Origin: JANYJZ01 sp964523395 | GTDB lineage: Bacteria; Bacteroidota; Ignavibacteria; UBA10030; SZUA-254 | Reading direction: 5' to 3' | Assembly: GCA_964523395.1 (NCBI GenBank) | Contig: CAZFXS010000011.1 | Span: 1 to 64,000, forward strand | Length of the DNA stretch: 64,000 nt | Part shown: positions 10,101-21,365 of the stretch, piece by piece | Layout of the letters: every line of letters starts with the position of its first letter | Numbering within the stretch: the stretch's first letter is position 1 | Notes under the pieces: generated by a model | Databases searched by the model: none | Told to the model about the DNA's origin: nothing | Seen by the model: the letters and a program-made list of their open reading frames with translations, nothing else | Program-made: the position numbers and the translations under genes

Positions 10101-11428
10101 TTTTAACAAAGTATGATGTTCCCTATGGCGCAACAATGCTTGTTGCTGATAAGGCCCCCGTAAAAAGAGGAGAAATTATTTACGAATGGGATCCTTACAA
10201 TGCTGTTATTATTTCGGAACATCCCGGTGTTATTAAGTATCAGGATCTAAAAGAGAACATCACGTACCGTGAAGAACCTGATGAGCAGACGGGACATATC
10301 CAGAAAGTTGTCATTGATTCACGCGATCGTACGCTGAGTCCGACAATTAATATTATGAATGCCCAGGGAACTAAAGTAGGAAGTTATATTATTCCCACGA
10401 GAGCTCATATGGTTGTCAACGATGGCGAAGAAGTGCAAGCAGGGACTGTCCTTGTTAAAATTCCTCGTGACAGCGGAAAAACCCGCGATATCACCGGCGG
10501 TTTACCACGTGTAACGGAGTTGTTCGAAGCACGTAGTCCTGCAGATCCTGCAATTGTATCTGAAATCGACGGAGTGGTTAAATTCGGCGAGCAAAAGCGC
10601 GGTTCGCGAGAAGTCTTTGTCAAGAGTCATGATGGTACTGATGAGCGCCGATATCTTCTCCCGATGGGTAAACATATTCTTGCTCAGGAAAATGACGTGA
10701 TCCGGTCAGGAGAGCGGCTTTCTGATGGTGCGATTGATCCGCATGACATCCTCCGTATTAAAGGTGTCGGTATGGTTCAGGAATATCTTGTTAATGAAAT
10801 CCAGGAAGTGTATCGTATGCAGGGTGTGAAAATCAATGATAAACATATTGAAGTCATTGTCCGTCAGATGATGCAGAAGGTGCGCGTTGTCGATGCCGGC
10901 GATACCCGGTTCCTTGAAGATGACTATGTTGATATACAGGCGATTAATCATGAGAATGAAGTCCTGAAAGATCAGGTTATTATCACGAATAAAGGTGATT
11001 CAAAACTAAAGAATGGTCAGCTTGTATCCAAGAAGAAAGTCAGGGAATTTAACACTGAGCTAAGAAAGAAAACCAAAAAGGTAGCGGAGTTCCGCGACGC
11101 GGAACCTGCAACTTCAGAACCTATTCTGTTGGGAATTACACAAGCATCGCTTTCAACGGATAGCTTTATTTCAGCTGCTTCCTTCCAGGAAACAACAAAG
11201 GTATTGACTGATGCTGCAATCGAAGGTAAAGTGGACCATCTTCTTGGATTGAAAGAGAATGTTATTATGGGACATCTCATTCCTGCGGGAACTGGCATCA
11301 AGAAGTTCCGCAATATCATTGTGATACCAAAAGAAGATACAACTTCGTTTGACCTTGGAACATTACAACAAGAAGAAGAGCAGACGGAAAAGAAAAAGCT
11401 TCGCAGGAAAGAAAAAACCACATCGTAA
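7145..11428 (+). CDS. rpoC: DNA-directed RNA polymerase subunit beta'
   Basis: Beta' subunit carrying the catalytic magnesium and both zinc sites. The protein is 1427 residues. Zinc site 1 has Cys67, Cys69, Cys82 and Cys85 near the N-terminus. The active-site NADFDGD loop is at residues 470-476. Zinc site 2 uses Cys807, Cys881, Cys888 and Cys891. The trigger-loop/bridge-helix region lies around [18 protein letters not shown]. The C-terminal tail is Lys/Glu-rich. TGGAGTGATCG before the ATG is a good ribosome site. Confidence 0.98.
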   Translation: MAFTSHEQIIKKNFSKITITLASSDLILSRSHGEVTKPETINYRSFRPEKDGLFCEKIFGPVRDWECHCGKYKRIRYKGIICDRCGVEVTQKSVRRERMGHISLAVPIVHIWYFKSAPSKIGNVLGLSGKDMERIIYYESYVVVQPGTTGLHRMDLLSEEQYYDVLASLPEKNQDLDDTDEKKFVAKIGGEAVKELLKRIDIESLGAELRVGAKEETSVQKKLETLKRLRVVEAFRERENGPANKPEWMVLDVIPVIPPELRPLVPLEGGRFATSDLNDLYRRVIIRNNRLKRLIEIKAPEVILRNEKRMLQEAVDSLFDNSRRVNAVRSDNNRALKSLSDMLKGKQGRFRQNLLGKRVDYSGRSVIVVGPELKLHECGLPKDMAVELFKPFIIRKLIERGLVKTVKSAKKMVDKKGPEVWEILENIIDGHPVMLNRAPTLHRLGIQAFQPVLVEGKAIRVHPMVCTAFNADFDGDQMAVHVPLSYDAQLEARVLMLSSHNILSPSNGAPIVHPTQDQVLGCYYLTKSKGGDFGEGKRFASPEEVIIAYNAASVGLHAKIKVRIDGKLIETTTGRVIFNQIVPKQMGFINELLNKKRLTQIVQAVFRACGNLQTAEFLDNLKELGFTYATKGGLSVSVEDVIIPKEKEEVISKAEKDVDNVQNQYYRGFITNGERYNKVIDIWTRATNKVAERLFDALQHARDGFNSLYMMVDSGARGSKEQVRQLAGMRGLMAKPQKSLSGATGELIENPIIANFREGLSILEYFISTHGARKGLADTALKTADAGYLTRRLVDVAQDAIISINDCGTIRGVLTGALKEGEDVKEPLAERILGRVSVRDVVDPLTRKTLVRAGEEIDEKKATAIAETSIEAVEIRSVLTCEAKRGVCAKCYGRNLTTSKIVEVGEPVGILAAQSIGEPGTQLTLRTFHTGGTASLIATQSQIISKFDGKVKYEGIKFLKQADGDGKLVVLGRSGVVNIFDSDNRILTKYDVPYGATMLVADKAPVKRGEIIYEWDPYNAVIISEHPGVIKYQDLKENITYREEPDEQTGHIQKVVIDSRDRTLSPTINIMNAQGTKVGSYIIPTRAHMVVNDGEEVQAGTVLVKIPRDSGKTRDITGGLPRVTELFEARSPADPAIVSEIDGVVKFGEQKRGSREVFVKSHDGTDERRYLLPMGKHILAQENDVIRSGERLSDGAIDPHDILRIKGVGMVQEYLVNEIQEVYRMQGVKINDKHIEVIVRQMMQKVRVVDAGDTRFLEDDYVDIQAINHENEVLKDQVIITNKGDSKLKNGQLVSKKKVREFNTELRKKTKKVAEFRDAEPATSEPILLGITQASLSTDSFISAASFQETTKVLTDAAIEGKVDHLLGLKENVIMGHLIPAGTGIKKFRNIIVIPKEDTTSFDLGTLQQEEEQTEKKKLRRKEKTTS

Positions 11429-11475
11429 GCGCTGTTTTTATACTGAAAAAAATATCATTTAGCAGTAAATAACTG

Positions 11476-11506
11476 TTGACAAATCACTATAAAATTCATA
11501 TATTTG
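11476..11506 (+). promoter_or_regulatory. Consensus promoter for rpsL-rpsG-fusA-tuf
   Basis: TTGACA (11476-11481), a 17-base spacer and TATATT (11499-11504) followed by TG. This matches both the sigma-70 consensus and the TAnnTTTG -7 element of Bacteroidota. It lies in the rpoC-rpsL spacer, about 34 bases before the rpsL start. It probably lets the str operon be expressed independently of the upstream polymerase genes. Confidence 0.8.
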
Positions 11507-11537
11507 TAGGCTTTATTGAAAAACAGGAGTTTTAGGT

Positions 11538-11909
11538 TTGCCCACGATTAATCAACTCGTTCGCTTTAGCCGCGAAAAAGTCACTTGGAAGAGCAAAGCC
11601 CCTGCGTTACAGCAATCCCCTCAAAAACGAGGAGTTTGCACCAGGGTCTATACAACTACGCCAAAAAAGCCAAATTCTGCGCTTCGTAAGGTTGCCAGAG
11701 TTCGGCTAACCAATAGTATTGAGGTAACGGCGTACATCCCCGGAGAGGGTCATAATCTTCAGGAGCACTCTATTGTGCTTATCCGTGGTGGAAGAGTAAA
11801 GGACCTTCCGGGCGTCAGGTACCATATTGTTCGTGGTACACTTGATACAGCGGGCGTTACAGACCGCAAGCAGGGAAGATCCAAATACGGTGCCAAAAGG
11901 CCCAAATAA
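11538..11909 (+). CDS. rpsL: 30S ribosomal protein S12
   Basis: S12 sits at the decoding centre and controls accuracy; mutations in it cause streptomycin resistance in other bacteria. The 123 residues carry [18 protein letters not shown] and the [13 protein letters not shown] loop, whose Asp is the methylthiolated residue in E. coli. Translation starts at TTG; no in-frame ATG precedes the conserved PTINQLVR start, and ACAGGAG lies a suitable distance upstream. It is first of rpsL-rpsG-fusA-tuf behind a consensus promoter. Confidence 0.98.
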   Translation: MPTINQLVRFSREKVTWKSKAPALQQSPQKRGVCTRVYTTTPKKPNSALRKVARVRLTNSIEVTAYIPGEGHNLQEHSIVLIRGGRVKDLPGVRYHIVRGTLDTAGVTDRKQGRSKYGAKRPK

Positions 11910-11915
11910 GAAATT

Positions 11916-12383
11916 ATGAGAAAAAAGACAGCTTCACGCAGAATTATAACGCCAGACCCTAAATTTAACGACCTGTTGGTTGCTAAATTTATTAACAGTG
12001 TTTTGAAGAGTGGAAAGAAACACCGTGCCCGCAAGATTATTTATGATGCTCTCAATATTATCGAACAGAAGAGCAAGAATCCCGGCCTGGATGTTTTCAA
12101 GAAAGCAGTTGGAAATGTGAAGCCGTTATTGGAGATCAGGGCTCGCCGCGTTGGCGGTGCCACATATCAGATTCCGACTGAAGTTCGTTCAGACCGCAGT
12201 ATAGCGTTGGCTATACGCTGGCTCATTACTTACGCCAGCGAACGAAAAGACAAGTCAATGTCACAGAAACTCGCATCAGAGTTTCTCGCGGCTTCCAATA
12301 ACGAAGGAAGCGCTGTTAAGAAGAAAGAAGACACGCATAAAATGGCAGAAGCAAACAAAGCGTTTGCTCACTTTAAATGGTAA
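11916..12383 (+). CDS. rpsG: 30S ribosomal protein S7
   Basis: S7 nucleates folding of the 30S head and lines the E site. It is 155 residues, starting MRKKTASRR with PDPKFNDLLVAKFINSVLKSGKK and the RVGGATYQIPTEVR motif near residue 78. It starts six bases after the rpsL stop, so translation is probably coupled. Confidence 0.98.
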   Translation: MRKKTASRRIITPDPKFNDLLVAKFINSVLKSGKKHRARKIIYDALNIIEQKSKNPGLDVFKKAVGNVKPLLEIRARRVGGATYQIPTEVRSDRSIALAIRWLITYASERKDKSMSQKLASEFLAASNNEGSAVKKKEDTHKMAEANKAFAHFKW

Positions 12384-12426
12384 TGAAAAATTTTGATTAG
12401 ACTTATTTGATTCGGTAACGATACTT

Positions 12427-14529
12427 ATGCCAAGAACATATCCCTTAGAACGAACAAGAAATATCGGTATCATGGCTCACATTGATGCCGGCAAAACAAC
12501 TACGACTGAACGTATTTTGTTTTATACCGGTGTATTACACCGTATGGGTGAAGTGCATGACGGCGCAGCAACCATGGACTGGATGGAACAGGAAAAAGAA
12601 CGCGGTATTACGATTACCAGCGCGGCAACTACCTGCTTCTGGAATAACCATCGTGTCAATATTATTGATACACCCGGCCACGTCGATTTTACCGTAGAAG
12701 TTGAGCGCTCACTCAGAGTATTAGATGGAGCCGTTGCATTATTTTGCGCGGTAGGTGGTGTAGAACCCCAATCTGAAACAGTATGGCGGCAGGCTGATAA
12801 GTACGGCGTCCCCCGTCTGGCGTTTGTGAACAAAATGGACCGCGTCGGTGCGGACTTTTTCAATTGCATAGCAATGATGAAAAGCCGTCTTGGTGCTAAT
12901 GCCGTTCCGATTCAGATCCCGGTGGGTGAGGGAGATATGTTCTCCGGCATCATCGATCTGATTACCATGAAGGCGCGGATTTTCCATGAAGGTTCTGCCG
13001 GTACGACTTGGGATGATCTTGAGATTCCTCATGATCTTCAGGCCCTTGCCCAGGAATACAGAACAAAGATGCTTGAAGCGGTTTCTGATGAAGATGATAC
13101 GCTGTTGGAAAAATATCTTGAAGGCAAAGAAATTTCTCCCGTTGAAATCAAAAAAGTTCTTCGTCGCGCATGTTTGAAAGTAAGCATTATTCCCGTGCTT
13201 TGCGGTTCATCCTTTAAGAATAAGGGTGTTCAGATGCTGCTCGATGGTGTTATTGATTTTCTCCCGTCACCGATTGATATCACAAACGGTGAACTTTCAG
13301 GACATCATCTGAATATGAAGGATCACATTGTCCGCAAGGTCAATGATTCTGAGAAATTTACGGCGCTCGCGTTCAAAATTATGACCGATCCGTATGTCGG
13401 CAAACTAACGTTCTTCCGGGTGTATTCCGGAACTGTGAAAACAGGATCATACATTTTTAATTCAATATCCGGTAAACGCGAACGCGTCGGCCGCTTATTG
13501 CGCATGCACGCGAATCATCGTGAAGACATCGATGAAGCATACAGCGGCGATATTTGCGCTGTTGTCGGTTTGAAATTTACCCGCACGGGTGACACATTGT
13601 GCGATGAGAACGACCCGATTGTTCTCGAGAAGATGGAATTTCCTGATCCGGTTATTTCCGTGGCGATTGAACCCAAGACAAAGGCTGATCAGGAAAAAAT
13701 GGGTGAAGCTCTGTCAAAATTGGCGGAAGAAGATCCTACATTTAAAGTATCATCAAACGAAGAAACAGGCCAGACAATTATCAGCGGCATGGGTGAGTTG
13801 CACCTTGAGATTATTATCGACCGTATGAAACGCGAGTTCCGCGTCGAAGCGAATGTTGGTAAACCCCAGGTTGCGTACAAAGAGACCATCCGTAAGAAGG
13901 TTGAGCAGGAAGGTAAGTTTGTTCGTCAGTCAGGTGGCCGCGGTCAGTTTGGTCATGTCTGGATCACCCTTGAGCCGAATGAAAAAGGCAAAGGTTATGA
14001 ATTTGAAAACGCCATCGTTGGCGGTGCGATTCCGAAGGAATATATTAATCCTGTGTCTGCCGGAATTGTTGAAGCCATGCGCAATGGTGTTCTCGCCGGC
14101 TATCCGGTTGAAGACGTGAAAGTGAAATTGTTTGACGGCTCATATCACGATGTCGATTCATCCGAAATGGCTTTCAAAATTGCAGGCTCCATGGCATTCA
14201 AGGAAGCCGCAAAGAAAGCAAGTCCGGTTCTTCTTGAACCGATTATGGATGTCGAAGTCGTAACGCCGGAAGAGTACATGGGTGATGTTATGGGCGACCT
14301 GAGCTCACGCCGTGGCAAGATCGAAGGCCTTACAGCGAGAAAAGATGCTCAGGTAATCAAAGCAAAAGTACCGCTTTCGGAAATGTTTGGGTATTCGACA
14401 CAGTTGCGGTCGATGACGCAAGGTCGCGCTATCTATACGATGCAATTTGCGTTTTATGAAGAAGTGCCGCAGAGTGTTTCCGACCAGATTATCGAAAAAG
14501 TTAAAGGCAAAGAAACAGTCGCTGCTTAA
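12427..14529 (+). CDS. fusA: Elongation factor G
   Basis: The GTPase that drives ribosomal translocation and, with RRF, ribosome recycling. It is 700 residues with P-loop AHIDAGKT (17-24), switch [12 protein letters not shown]3 DTPGHVDF, G4 NKMD, domain [12 protein letters not shown] and domain [13 protein letters not shown]. This motif set and length match canonical EF-G rather than the shorter EF-G2/LepA paralogs. It lies between rpsG and tuf. The ATG has little upstream Shine-Dalgarno. Confidence 0.98.
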   Translation: MPRTYPLERTRNIGIMAHIDAGKTTTTERILFYTGVLHRMGEVHDGAATMDWMEQEKERGITITSAATTCFWNNHRVNIIDTPGHVDFTVEVERSLRVLDGAVALFCAVGGVEPQSETVWRQADKYGVPRLAFVNKMDRVGADFFNCIAMMKSRLGANAVPIQIPVGEGDMFSGIIDLITMKARIFHEGSAGTTWDDLEIPHDLQALAQEYRTKMLEAVSDEDDTLLEKYLEGKEISPVEIKKVLRRACLKVSIIPVLCGSSFKNKGVQMLLDGVIDFLPSPIDITNGELSGHHLNMKDHIVRKVNDSEKFTALAFKIMTDPYVGKLTFFRVYSGTVKTGSYIFNSISGKRERVGRLLRMHANHREDIDEAYSGDICAVVGLKFTRTGDTLCDENDPIVLEKMEFPDPVISVAIEPKTKADQEKMGEALSKLAEEDPTFKVSSNEETGQTIISGMGELHLEIIIDRMKREFRVEANVGKPQVAYKETIRKKVEQEGKFVRQSGGRGQFGHVWITLEPNEKGKGYEFENAIVGGAIPKEYINPVSAGIVEAMRNGVLAGYPVEDVKVKLFDGSYHDVDSSEMAFKIAGSMAFKEAAKKASPVLLEPIMDVEVVTPEEYMGDVMGDLSSRRGKIEGLTARKDAQVIKAKVPLSEMFGYSTQLRSMTQGRAIYTMQFAFYEEVPQSVSDQIIEKVKGKETVAA

Positions 14530-14583
14530 TAAATCAATTTGAAATTAAACGTAACATCCTGTAAGCATTAAGGAGATTCAGCA

Positions 14584-15795
14584 ATGGCAAAAGAAAAATT
14601 TAACCGAGATAAACCCCACGTCAACGTTGGCACGATTGGTCATATCGATCATGGTAAGACCACATTGACCGCCGCCATTACCATGGCGCTTGCGAAAAAA
14701 GGACTTTCTCAGGTTCGTACTTTCGATAGTATCGACAACGCTCCTGAAGAAAGAGAGCGCGGTATTACGATTGCCGTTGCTCACGTCGAGTATCAGACAG
14801 ATAAACGTCACTACGCGCACGTTGACTGTCCCGGTCACGCCGACTATATCAAGAACATGATCACCGGTGCGGCTCAAATGGACGGCGCGATTCTTGTTGT
14901 TGCCGCCAATGACGGTCCGATGCCTCAGACAAGAGAGCATATTCTTCTTGCGCGTCAGGTCGGCGTACCACGTATCGTTGTGTTCATGAACAAAGTCGAC
15001 ATGGTCGATGATCCGGAACTGATTGAATTAGTTGAAATGGAAATGCGTGATCTTCTCAAGAAATACGAATTCCCCGGTGATGAGATTCCCATCGTTCGTG
15101 GCAGTGCGTTGAAAGCGCTTGAACGCGCGACAGACCCGAGCTCCAAACCGGATGATCCGGCGTTTAAACCTATCTTCGAATTGATGGATGCGGTTGACAG
15201 CTACATTCCGCTTCCGAAGCGTGATGTTGATAAACCGTTCTTGATGCCGGTTGAAGACGTATTCTCAATTACCGGCCGTGGCACAGTAGGAACAGGCCGC
15301 GTTGAACGCGGACGCGCGAAAGTCGGTGATGAAGTTGAAGTGATCGGACTTGGCGCTCACAAGAAGACTGTTATTACCGGCGCGGAAATGTTCCGGAAAG
15401 AGCTTGACGAAGTGCAGGCCGGTGACAATGCCGGTATGTTGCTCCGCGGTGTAGAAAAGAATGAGTTGGAGCGAGGTATGGTTATCGCGAAACCCGGTAC
15501 CATTACCCCTCATAAGAAATTCGTTGCTCAGGTTTACATCCTGAAAAAAGAAGAAGGCGGCCGTCATACGCCGTTCTTCACCGGTTATCGCCCCCAGTTC
15601 TACTTCCGTACAACGGACGTCACCGGTGTCGCAACACTTCCCTCCGGTACAGAAATGGTGATGCCCGGTGACAACGTCGATAATATCAGTGTTGAGTTGA
15701 TCACCAACATCGCCATGGAAGAAGGACTGAAGTTCGCTATCCGTGAAGGCGGACATACAGTCGGTGCAGGTGTTGTTACGAAGATTCTTGAATAA
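14584..15795 (+). CDS. tuf: Elongation factor Tu
   Basis: The GTPase that delivers aminoacyl-tRNA to the ribosome. It has 403 residues, with P-loop GHIDHGKT (19-26), [20 protein letters not shown] and NKVD motifs and the domain [24 protein letters not shown] stretch. A strong AAGGAGA precedes the ATG. The location between fusA and rpsJ is the Chlorobi/proteobacterial order; in many Bacteroidetes tuf lies elsewhere. No second tuf copy is in the window. Confidence 0.98.
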   Translation: MAKEKFNRDKPHVNVGTIGHIDHGKTTLTAAITMALAKKGLSQVRTFDSIDNAPEERERGITIAVAHVEYQTDKRHYAHVDCPGHADYIKNMITGAAQMDGAILVVAANDGPMPQTREHILLARQVGVPRIVVFMNKVDMVDDPELIELVEMEMRDLLKKYEFPGDEIPIVRGSALKALERATDPSSKPDDPAFKPIFELMDAVDSYIPLPKRDVDKPFLMPVEDVFSITGRGTVGTGRVERGRAKVGDEVEVIGLGAHKKTVITGAEMFRKELDEVQAGDNAGMLLRGVEKNELERGMVIAKPGTITPHKKFVAQVYILKKEEGGRHTPFFTGYRPQFYFRTTDVTGVATLPSGTEMVMPGDNVDNISVELITNIAMEEGLKFAIREGGHTVGAGVVTKILE

Positions 15796-15823
15796 GACAT
15801 AGTTAATCGAAGGAACGTTCCCC

Positions 15824-16132
15824 GTGGCTGGACAGAAGATACGCATAAAATTAAAGTCGTACGATCACGCACTGATTGATAAATCGGCTGAGAAGATCAT
15901 CAAGACCGTGAAATCAACCGGTGCTGTGGTATCCGGCCCAATTCCGCTTCCTACGAAACGGACGCTCTATACGGTATTGCGTTCGCCGAATGTGGATAAA
16001 AAGTCCCGCGAACAATTTGAAATGCGTTCCCACAAGCGCCTAATCGACATACTCAACTCGTCCAACAAAACAGTTGATTCGTTGATGAAGCTCGAGCTTC
16101 CTGCTGGCGTCGATGTGGAAATAAAGGTCTGA
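15824..16132 (+). CDS. rpsJ: 30S ribosomal protein S10
   Basis: S10 is a 30S head protein and is also the NusE partner of NusG in antitermination. The 102 residues start [14 protein letters not shown], with the [29 protein letters not shown] region typical of the family. It starts with GTG after GAAGGAACG. It opens the S10 gene set directly after tuf. Confidence 0.98.
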   Translation: MAGQKIRIKLKSYDHALIDKSAEKIIKTVKSTGAVVSGPIPLPTKRTLYTVLRSPNVDKKSREQFEMRSHKRLIDILNSSNKTVDSLMKLELPAGVDVEIKV

Positions 16133-16224
16133 CGACCTGTTGTTCCTCTCTTAATTATTAACGTGTCCTGAAGCCTCCACAAAACGCTCTCAGGCTACAT
16201 GAACATTATTTACAGAAATACACA

Positions 16225-16851
16225 ATGACTGGAATTCTTGGTAAAAAAATAGGCATGACCAGCATCTTTGATGAGAAAGGTGAAGCACTTCCCTGTACCG
16301 TCATCGAAGCAGGCCCCTGTTTCGTCGCCCAAATTAAAACAAAAGAAAAAGATGGTTATGAAGCTCTTCAGATCGGTTTTGAAGAAAAGAAAGAGCGTCT
16401 CATTAATAAACCGTTACTTGGGCATTTTAAGAAAGCTAATATCTCCGGAAAACGTTTCCTCCGTGAATTCCGCGATGTTGATATTTCAAAATATCAGCTT
16501 GGCGCGGAGATTCGCGTTGATTCACTATTTGCAAAAGGTGACATAGTTTCCGTTCAGGGGAAATCAAAAGGCCGTGGTTTCCAGGGTGTCGTGAAGCGGC
16601 ATCATTTCGGCGGTGGTGTGCAGACACACGGTCAAAGCGACAGAATGCGGGCTCCCGGATCTATCGGGTCCAGTTCGTATCCTTCAAGGGTGTTTAAAGG
16701 GATGCGGATGGCAGGCAGAATGGGCGGGGAAAAAGTAACGGTGAAGAATCTCCGTGTCGTTCAGATTATTCCTGAATCGAATTTAATTCTTATTCTTGGT
16801 TCAGTTCCCGGCTATAACAATAGCTATGTTGAAATACACAAGGAACGGTAA
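16225..16851 (+). CDS. rplC: 50S ribosomal protein L3
   Basis: L3 is an early assembly protein whose long loop reaches the peptidyl-transferase centre. It is 208 residues starting [12 protein letters not shown], with the conserved [19 protein letters not shown] loop near residue 131. A 92-base spacer separates it from rpsJ, the largest gap inside the S10 set. That spacer contains a weak CCTGA/TCAGG hairpin of unclear meaning. Confidence 0.98.
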   Translation: MTGILGKKIGMTSIFDEKGEALPCTVIEAGPCFVAQIKTKEKDGYEALQIGFEEKKERLINKPLLGHFKKANISGKRFLREFRDVDISKYQLGAEIRVDSLFAKGDIVSVQGKSKGRGFQGVVKRHHFGGGVQTHGQSDRMRAPGSIGSSSYPSRVFKGMRMAGRMGGEKVTVKNLRVVQIIPESNLILILGSVPGYNNSYVEIHKER

Positions 16852-16860
16852 GTACAGATT

Positions 16861-17487
16861 ATGGAACTCGACATTTATACAAAAAGCGGTAAGCAGAGCG
16901 GCCAGAAAATAAAGTTGTCCGCCGAAATTTTTGAAGTTGAACCGAATGATCACGCTATTTATCAGGCGGTGGTGGTTTATCTTGCCAATCAACGGCAGGG
17001 TACGCACAAAACCAAAACTTACGGTGAAGTAAGCGGCAGCGGCAAAAAACTCTGGAAACAGAAACATACCGGCCGCGCCCGAATAGGCGCTGTGCGTTCA
17101 CCGTTATGGAAAGGCGGCGGAACAATTTTCGGACCCATGCCCCGTGATTATTCGATGAAGCTTCCACAGCAAGTAAAACAGCTCGCGAGAAAGTCTGCAT
17201 TGAGCCATAAAGCGAAAGACGCCGCTATCAAGGTTGTCGAAGATTTTTCGTTTGACAAACCAATGACAAAAGAGATGGCATCGATTATCAAAGCCCTCGA
17301 GCTTTCCGGAAAGAAAACACTGATGCTGGTGCCGAAAATTGACCAGAATGTGTGGAAATCAGGCAGAAACATTCACGCATTCAGTGTCCTTGAAGCATCA
17401 AAAGCTTCCACGTACGAAATTCTCAACAATCAGGTTCTTCTGATTCAAAAGAGCGCTGTCGAAGCACTGGAAAAAACTTTTAACTAA
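16861..17487 (+). CDS. rplD: 50S ribosomal protein L4
   Basis: L4 lines the exit tunnel and in E. coli represses the S10 operon. Its 208 residues include the tunnel loop KKLWKQKHTGRARIGAVRSPLWKGGG (about 61-86) and the FGPMPRDYS motif. It follows rplC by nine bases and precedes rplW by ten. Confidence 0.98.
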   Translation: MELDIYTKSGKQSGQKIKLSAEIFEVEPNDHAIYQAVVVYLANQRQGTHKTKTYGEVSGSGKKLWKQKHTGRARIGAVRSPLWKGGGTIFGPMPRDYSMKLPQQVKQLARKSALSHKAKDAAIKVVEDFSFDKPMTKEMASIIKALELSGKKTLMLVPKIDQNVWKSGRNIHAFSVLEASKASTYEILNNQVLLIQKSAVEALEKTFN

Positions 17488-17497
17488 AGTATAGAGT

Positions 17498-17788
17498 ATG
17501 ACTGGAATTATTTATCGCCCAATTGTGACCGAAAAGATGTCCGCTCTTCAGGAGAAAGGACTCTATGCGTTTGAAGTCGATGTTCATGCGAATAAAATCG
17601 ATATCGCACGTGCTATTACGAAGAAATTCAATGTTTCCGTTGTTAATGTCCGTACGATGAATTACAAAGGGAAAACAAAATCGCAGATGACGCGGCGCGG
17701 TAAATTCGCCGGTAAGACATCGCACTTCAAAAAAGCAATTGTTACGCTGAAGGAAGGCGATAAAATCAATTTGTTTGAAAACGTTTAA
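17498..17788 (+). CDS. rplW: 50S ribosomal protein L23
   Basis: L23 is at the tunnel exit, where SRP and trigger factor dock. The protein is 96 residues with IYRPIVTEKMS at the N-terminus, the FEVDVHANKIDIARAI helix and the NVRTMNYKGKTK segment. It lies between rplD and rplB in the standard order. Confidence 0.98.
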   Translation: MTGIIYRPIVTEKMSALQEKGLYAFEVDVHANKIDIARAITKKFNVSVVNVRTMNYKGKTKSQMTRRGKFAGKTSHFKKAIVTLKEGDKINLFENV

Positions 17789-17802
17789 GCTGAGAAGCAT
17801 TT

Positions 17803-18630
17803 ATGGCATTACGAAAAATTAAACCTGTTACCGCCGGCACCCGATGGATGTCTGTTCCGACCTTTGATGAAATAACAAAATCAAAGCCGGAAAAATCACT
17901 CATTGAGCCGCTGAAAAAAACCGGCGGCCGGAATACCAACGGTCATATCACTTCGCGTCACCGGGGTGGCGGACATAAAAGATTTTACAGAATTATTGAT
18001 TTCAAACGAAACAAGTTGAATATGGAAGCAACGGTTACCGCGATTGAGTATGATCCAAACCGTTCCGCCAGAATCGCGCTCCTGCAGTATAAAGACGGAG
18101 AGAAACGTTACATTATTGCTCCCGACGGATTGAAAGTTGGAGAGAGCCTGATAGCCGGGCCGCAGGCTGATATTAAAGTTGGTAACGCGATGCCGCTCTC
18201 GAATATCCCGCTCAGCACGTTTATCCATAATGTTGAACTCCGAGCCGGTAAAGGGGGACAAATGGGGCGCAGTGCAGGATGCTCCATCCAGATGATGGCG
18301 AAAGAGGGAAAGTTTGCTCAGTTGAAGTTGCCCTCCGGCGAAGTGCGCAATGTTTCCCTTGAGTGTTACGCCACAATCGGTATTGTCAGCAACGTTGATC
18401 ACGAAAATGTCAGCTTAGGCAAAGCCGGGCGGTCACGGTGGCTCGGTATTCGTCCGCAATCGCGCGGCGTTGTGCAGAACCCTGTAGATCACCCGCACGG
18501 CGGCGGTGAAGGTAAATCACCCCAGGGTAATCCGCATCCGGTTTCCCCGTGGGGCTGGCATACCAAAGGAAAGAAAACGCGTCATCATAAGTTGCGTTCA
18601 GATAAGTATATTATTAAACGTAGAAAGTAA
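17803..18630 (+). CDS. rplB: 50S ribosomal protein L2
   Basis: L2 contacts the peptidyl-transferase centre and is needed for subunit association. It is 275 residues with the [13 protein letters not shown] motif near 46, [11 protein letters not shown] near 150, and the universally conserved [12 protein letters not shown] loop near 226-237, which holds the essential His. The C-terminus ends in basic residues. Confidence 0.98.
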   Translation: MALRKIKPVTAGTRWMSVPTFDEITKSKPEKSLIEPLKKTGGRNTNGHITSRHRGGGHKRFYRIIDFKRNKLNMEATVTAIEYDPNRSARIALLQYKDGEKRYIIAPDGLKVGESLIAGPQADIKVGNAMPLSNIPLSTFIHNVELRAGKGGQMGRSAGCSIQMMAKEGKFAQLKLPSGEVRNVSLECYATIGIVSNVDHENVSLGKAGRSRWLGIRPQSRGVVQNPVDHPHGGGEGKSPQGNPHPVSPWGWHTKGKKTRHHKLRSDKYIIKRRK

Positions 18631-18652
18631 TTTTAATTATTAAGCGTATCGT

Positions 18653-18943
18653 ATGAGTCGTTCATTAAAAAAGGGTCCGTTTGTTGACGCAAAACTTCTT
18701 GCGAAGATCGAGTCGTTGAGCAAGTCGGGCCAAAAGAAAGTAATCAAAACCTGGGCGCGGTCTTCCACGATCACGCCGGAATTTGTCGGTCACACACTGG
18801 CTGTGCATAACGGAAATAAATTCATTCCGGTGTACGTGCATGAGAGTATGGTCGGCCACAAGCTTGGCGAGTTTGCGCCGACAAGAATATTCCGAGCCCA
18901 CCCCGGGTTAAAGAGCGAAACATCGACATCGGCGGAAGGATAA
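18653..18943 (+). CDS. rpsS: 30S ribosomal protein S19
   Basis: S19 forms a complex with S13 in the 30S head and touches A-site tRNA. The 96 residues start [11 protein letters not shown] and contain [22 protein letters not shown] and the [12 protein letters not shown] motif. rplV starts four bases after its stop. Confidence 0.98.
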   Translation: MSRSLKKGPFVDAKLLAKIESLSKSGQKKVIKTWARSSTITPEFVGHTLAVHNGNKFIPVYVHESMVGHKLGEFAPTRIFRAHPGLKSETSTSAEG

Positions 18944-18947
18944 GATC

Positions 18948-19358
18948 ATGTTAGAAGCACGTGCCATCAACCGCTATGTCAATTCCTCTCCGCGCAAAAT
19001 GCGGTTAGTGATTGATCTCATTCGCGGAAAATCAGTTCCTGAAGCGATTTCGATCCTTCATTTTTCACCGAAACATGCTTCGAAGGTTGCTGAAAAAGTT
19101 CTCCGTTCGGCGGTATCAAATATTCAGAATAAAGACGAATCAGGACGTGTCGAAGCCGACACACTTTATGTGAAAGAAGCATTTGTCAACGGCGGCCCAA
19201 GCATGAAGCGTATGCTTCCGGCGCCGATGGGCAGGGCCTATCCGTTACTCAAGCGCTCGAATCACGTTACAATTGTTGTCGCTCAGAAAGAGCAGAAAAT
19301 GAAAAAGGTTTCCGCACCGAAACCTAAACAATCATCCAAAAAACCGGTTGAAGAGTAG
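18948..19358 (+). CDS. rplV: 50S ribosomal protein L22
   Basis: L22 extends a hairpin into the exit tunnel near the macrolide-binding constriction. Its 136 residues contain SSPRKMRLVIDLIRGK near 14, the hairpin region with MKRMLPAPMGRAYPLLKRSNHVTIVV, and a lysine-rich tail of about 20 residues beyond the usual end of the domain. It is tightly packed between rpsS and rpsC. Confidence 0.97.
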   Translation: MLEARAINRYVNSSPRKMRLVIDLIRGKSVPEAISILHFSPKHASKVAEKVLRSAVSNIQNKDESGRVEADTLYVKEAFVNGGPSMKRMLPAPMGRAYPLLKRSNHVTIVVAQKEQKMKKVSAPKPKQSSKKPVEE

Positions 19359-19367
19359 GAGCAACCT

Positions 19368-20018
19368 TTGGGACAGAAAGTACATCCAGTTGGTTTTCGT
19401 TTAGGAGTCCTCAGATCGTGGGATTCTAATTGGTATGACGAAAAGGATTTTTCAGAAAAACTTCAGGAAGATGCCAAGATCAGGACCTACGTCCAGAACC
19501 GCTTAAAGAAAGCGGGCATCTCACGTGTTCTGATTGAACGGACACCGAAGCGTGCAGTTATTACCATTCACACTTCACGCCCCGGTATTGTTATCGGACG
19601 AAGCGGAAAAGAAATCACACAGCTGGAAGAAGAATTAAAGCAGGTAACGAATAAGGAAGTAAAAATCCTTATCCATGAAATTAAACGTCCGGAACTTGAC
19701 GCGTATCTATTGGCGGAAAATATTGCCGGACAGCTCGAAGGAAGAATGTCCTTCCGCCGTGCGATGAAGATGGGTATTACCTCAGCAATGAGAATGGGCG
19801 CGGAAGGCGTCCGTGTTATGTGCGGTGGGCGTCTCGGCGGCGCGGAAATTGCGCGCTCTGAACAGTACAAAGAAGGACGGATTCCTCTCCATACATTGCG
19901 CGCGGACATCGATTATGCCCAGGCTACGGCAATGACAATTTACGGCACCATCGGCGTGAAGGTGTGGATATGCCGCGGTGAAGTTCTTGAACGTCAAACT
20001 GCAAACCCGAAAGTGTAA
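19368..20018 (+). CDS. rpsC: 30S ribosomal protein S3
   Basis: S3 forms part of the mRNA entry channel and has helicase-related residues. It is 216 residues starting [12 protein letters not shown], with a KH domain ([20 protein letters not shown]) and C-terminal [30 protein letters not shown]. The start is TTG; AGGAG lies upstream, and no ATG precedes the conserved N-terminus. Confidence 0.98.
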   Translation: MGQKVHPVGFRLGVLRSWDSNWYDEKDFSEKLQEDAKIRTYVQNRLKKAGISRVLIERTPKRAVITIHTSRPGIVIGRSGKEITQLEEELKQVTNKEVKILIHEIKRPELDAYLLAENIAGQLEGRMSFRRAMKMGITSAMRMGAEGVRVMCGGRLGGAEIARSEQYKEGRIPLHTLRADIDYAQATAMTIYGTIGVKVWICRGEVLERQTANPKV

Positions 20019-20031
20019 ATTATAGATTACC

Positions 20032-20457
20032 ATGTTACTACCGAAAAGAGTTAAATATCGAAAAGCCCAACGGGGCAGAATGAAAGGGAAAGCTACCAGG
20101 GGCGCATCTGTTGCCTTTGGAGATTTCGGATTGAAAGCGATGGAGCCGGGATGGATTACCCAGCGCCAGATTGAAGCGGCGCGCGTTGCATTGACAAGAC
20201 TAATGAAGCGCGAAGGAAAAGTCTGGATCCGTATTTTCCCGAGCAAACCTGTAACGAAAAAGCCGGCCGAAACCCGTATGGGCAGCGGTAAAGGTGTCCC
20301 GGAATTCTGGGTCGCGGTTGTAAAGCCCGGAACGATCATGTTTGAACTTGGCGGTATCGGCAAAGCGGTCGCAGCGGAAGCAATGGAGCTCGCGAAGCAT
20401 AAACTTCCGATCAAAACCCGCATGGTGACACGTCCTACTTACGACGCACACGAATAA
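20032..20457 (+). CDS. rplP: 50S ribosomal protein L16
   Basis: L16 organises the A-site region of the 50S subunit. The 141 residues start [15 protein letters not shown], with the [25 protein letters not shown] region and the [18 protein letters not shown] motif near residue 83. It lies between rpsC and rpmC in the standard order. Confidence 0.98.
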   Translation: MLLPKRVKYRKAQRGRMKGKATRGASVAFGDFGLKAMEPGWITQRQIEAARVALTRLMKREGKVWIRIFPSKPVTKKPAETRMGSGKGVPEFWVAVVKPGTIMFELGGIGKAVAAEAMELAKHKLPIKTRMVTRPTYDAHE

Positions 20458-20467
20458 GAGAGTATTT

Positions 20468-20689
20468 ATGAAAATCATGGAAATACGCGAGATCCCGGAA
20501 GTTGAACTCCGGAAACGCATTAAAGACGAAGAAGAAAATCTTGTGCATCTGAAATTTCAAAAAGCGACAAGCCAGCTGGAGAGTCCCATTAAGATACGTA
20601 CGGTCCGTCGTGATATTGCCAAGATGAAAACGGTTCTCCGCGAAAAAGAACTCGTGGCAGCCAAAACACAATCAACAGCAAAGAAGTAA
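20468..20689 (+). CDS. rpmC: 50S ribosomal protein L29
   Basis: L29 is a small helical protein at the tunnel exit next to L23. It is 73 residues: an N-terminal helix with the REIPEVELRKRIKDEEENLVHLKFQKAT pattern and a second helix IRTVRRDIAKMKTVLREKE. A short Lys/Ala tail extends past the usual domain. Confidence 0.96.
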   Translation: MKIMEIREIPEVELRKRIKDEEENLVHLKFQKATSQLESPIKIRTVRRDIAKMKTVLREKELVAAKTQSTAKK

Positions 20690-20710
20690 TCATAAGGACG
20701 TTTGACAAGC

Positions 20711-20971
20711 ATGGCTGAACGATCGGCGTTACGCAAAGTACGACAGGGAAAAGTTGTAAGCAATAAAATGACGAAGAGTATCGTCGTCGCCATTGAGCGC
20801 CGGGTACCTCACAAACTCTACAGAAAATATTTTAAGTTAACAACCAAACTCATGGCTCACGACGAAAAGCAGGAAGCCGGCGTCGGAGATGTTGTAAAAA
20901 TTATGGAAACACGGCCGCTGAGCAAGAATAAACGGTGGCGGCTTGTTGAAATTGTTGAAAAAGCAAAATAA
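20711..20971 (+). CDS. rpsQ: 30S ribosomal protein S17
   Basis: S17 is a primary 16S rRNA binder with an OB fold. From this ATG the protein is 86 residues with [33 protein letters not shown] and the [23 protein letters not shown] motif. A TTG at 20702 would add three residues but sits only about three bases from the AAGGA stretch, so the ATG is chosen. Confidence 0.97.
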   Translation: MAERSALRKVRQGKVVSNKMTKSIVVAIERRVPHKLYRKYFKLTTKLMAHDEKQEAGVGDVVKIMETRPLSKNKRWRLVEIVEKAK

Positions 20972-20985
20972 CTGTGTGTTGACCT

Positions 20986-21354
20986 ATGATTCAGGAAGAA
21001 ACAAATCTCGTTGTTGCGGATAACTCAGGCGCCAAAAAAGTGCGCTGTATCCGTGTGCTTGGCGGACATGACCGTCGCTACGCCGGTATCGGTGACTTAA
21101 TAGTCGTCTCGGTGAAGAGTGCAATTCCGGGTGCCGGAGTGAAAAAAGGAGAGGTTTCACGGGCCGTTATTGTCCGTACCACAAAGGAAACCAAACGGAA
21201 AGACGGTTCTTTTATCCGCTTTGATGAAAATGCGGCAGTGTTGCTCACCGCTCAGGGCGAACCCCGCGGTACGCGTATTTTCGGTCCTGTTGCCCGTGAA
21301 CTGCGCGACCGGAACTACATGAAAATTATTTCACTCGCACCGGAAGTTTTGTAA
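20986..21354 (+). CDS. rplN: 50S ribosomal protein L14
   Basis: L14 is at the subunit interface, where silencing factors and bridges form. It is 122 residues starting [27 protein letters not shown], with [29 protein letters not shown] near the C-terminus. It follows rpsQ in the normal spc order. Confidence 0.98.
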   Translation: MIQEETNLVVADNSGAKKVRCIRVLGGHDRRYAGIGDLIVVSVKSAIPGAGVKKGEVSRAVIVRTTKETKRKDGSFIRFDENAAVLLTAQGEPRGTRIFGPVARELRDRNYMKIISLAPEVL

Positions 21355-21365
21355 GAAAGATAAAG

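Noticed and set aside
14539..14567. TTGAAA-N17-TAAGCA before tuf
   Set aside because: The -10 is too poor to separate from chance in an AT-rich gap.
16167..16194. CCTGA/TCAGG hairpin between rpsJ and rplC
   Set aside because: Only five base pairs with a large loop; no match to a known ribosomal protein binding site.
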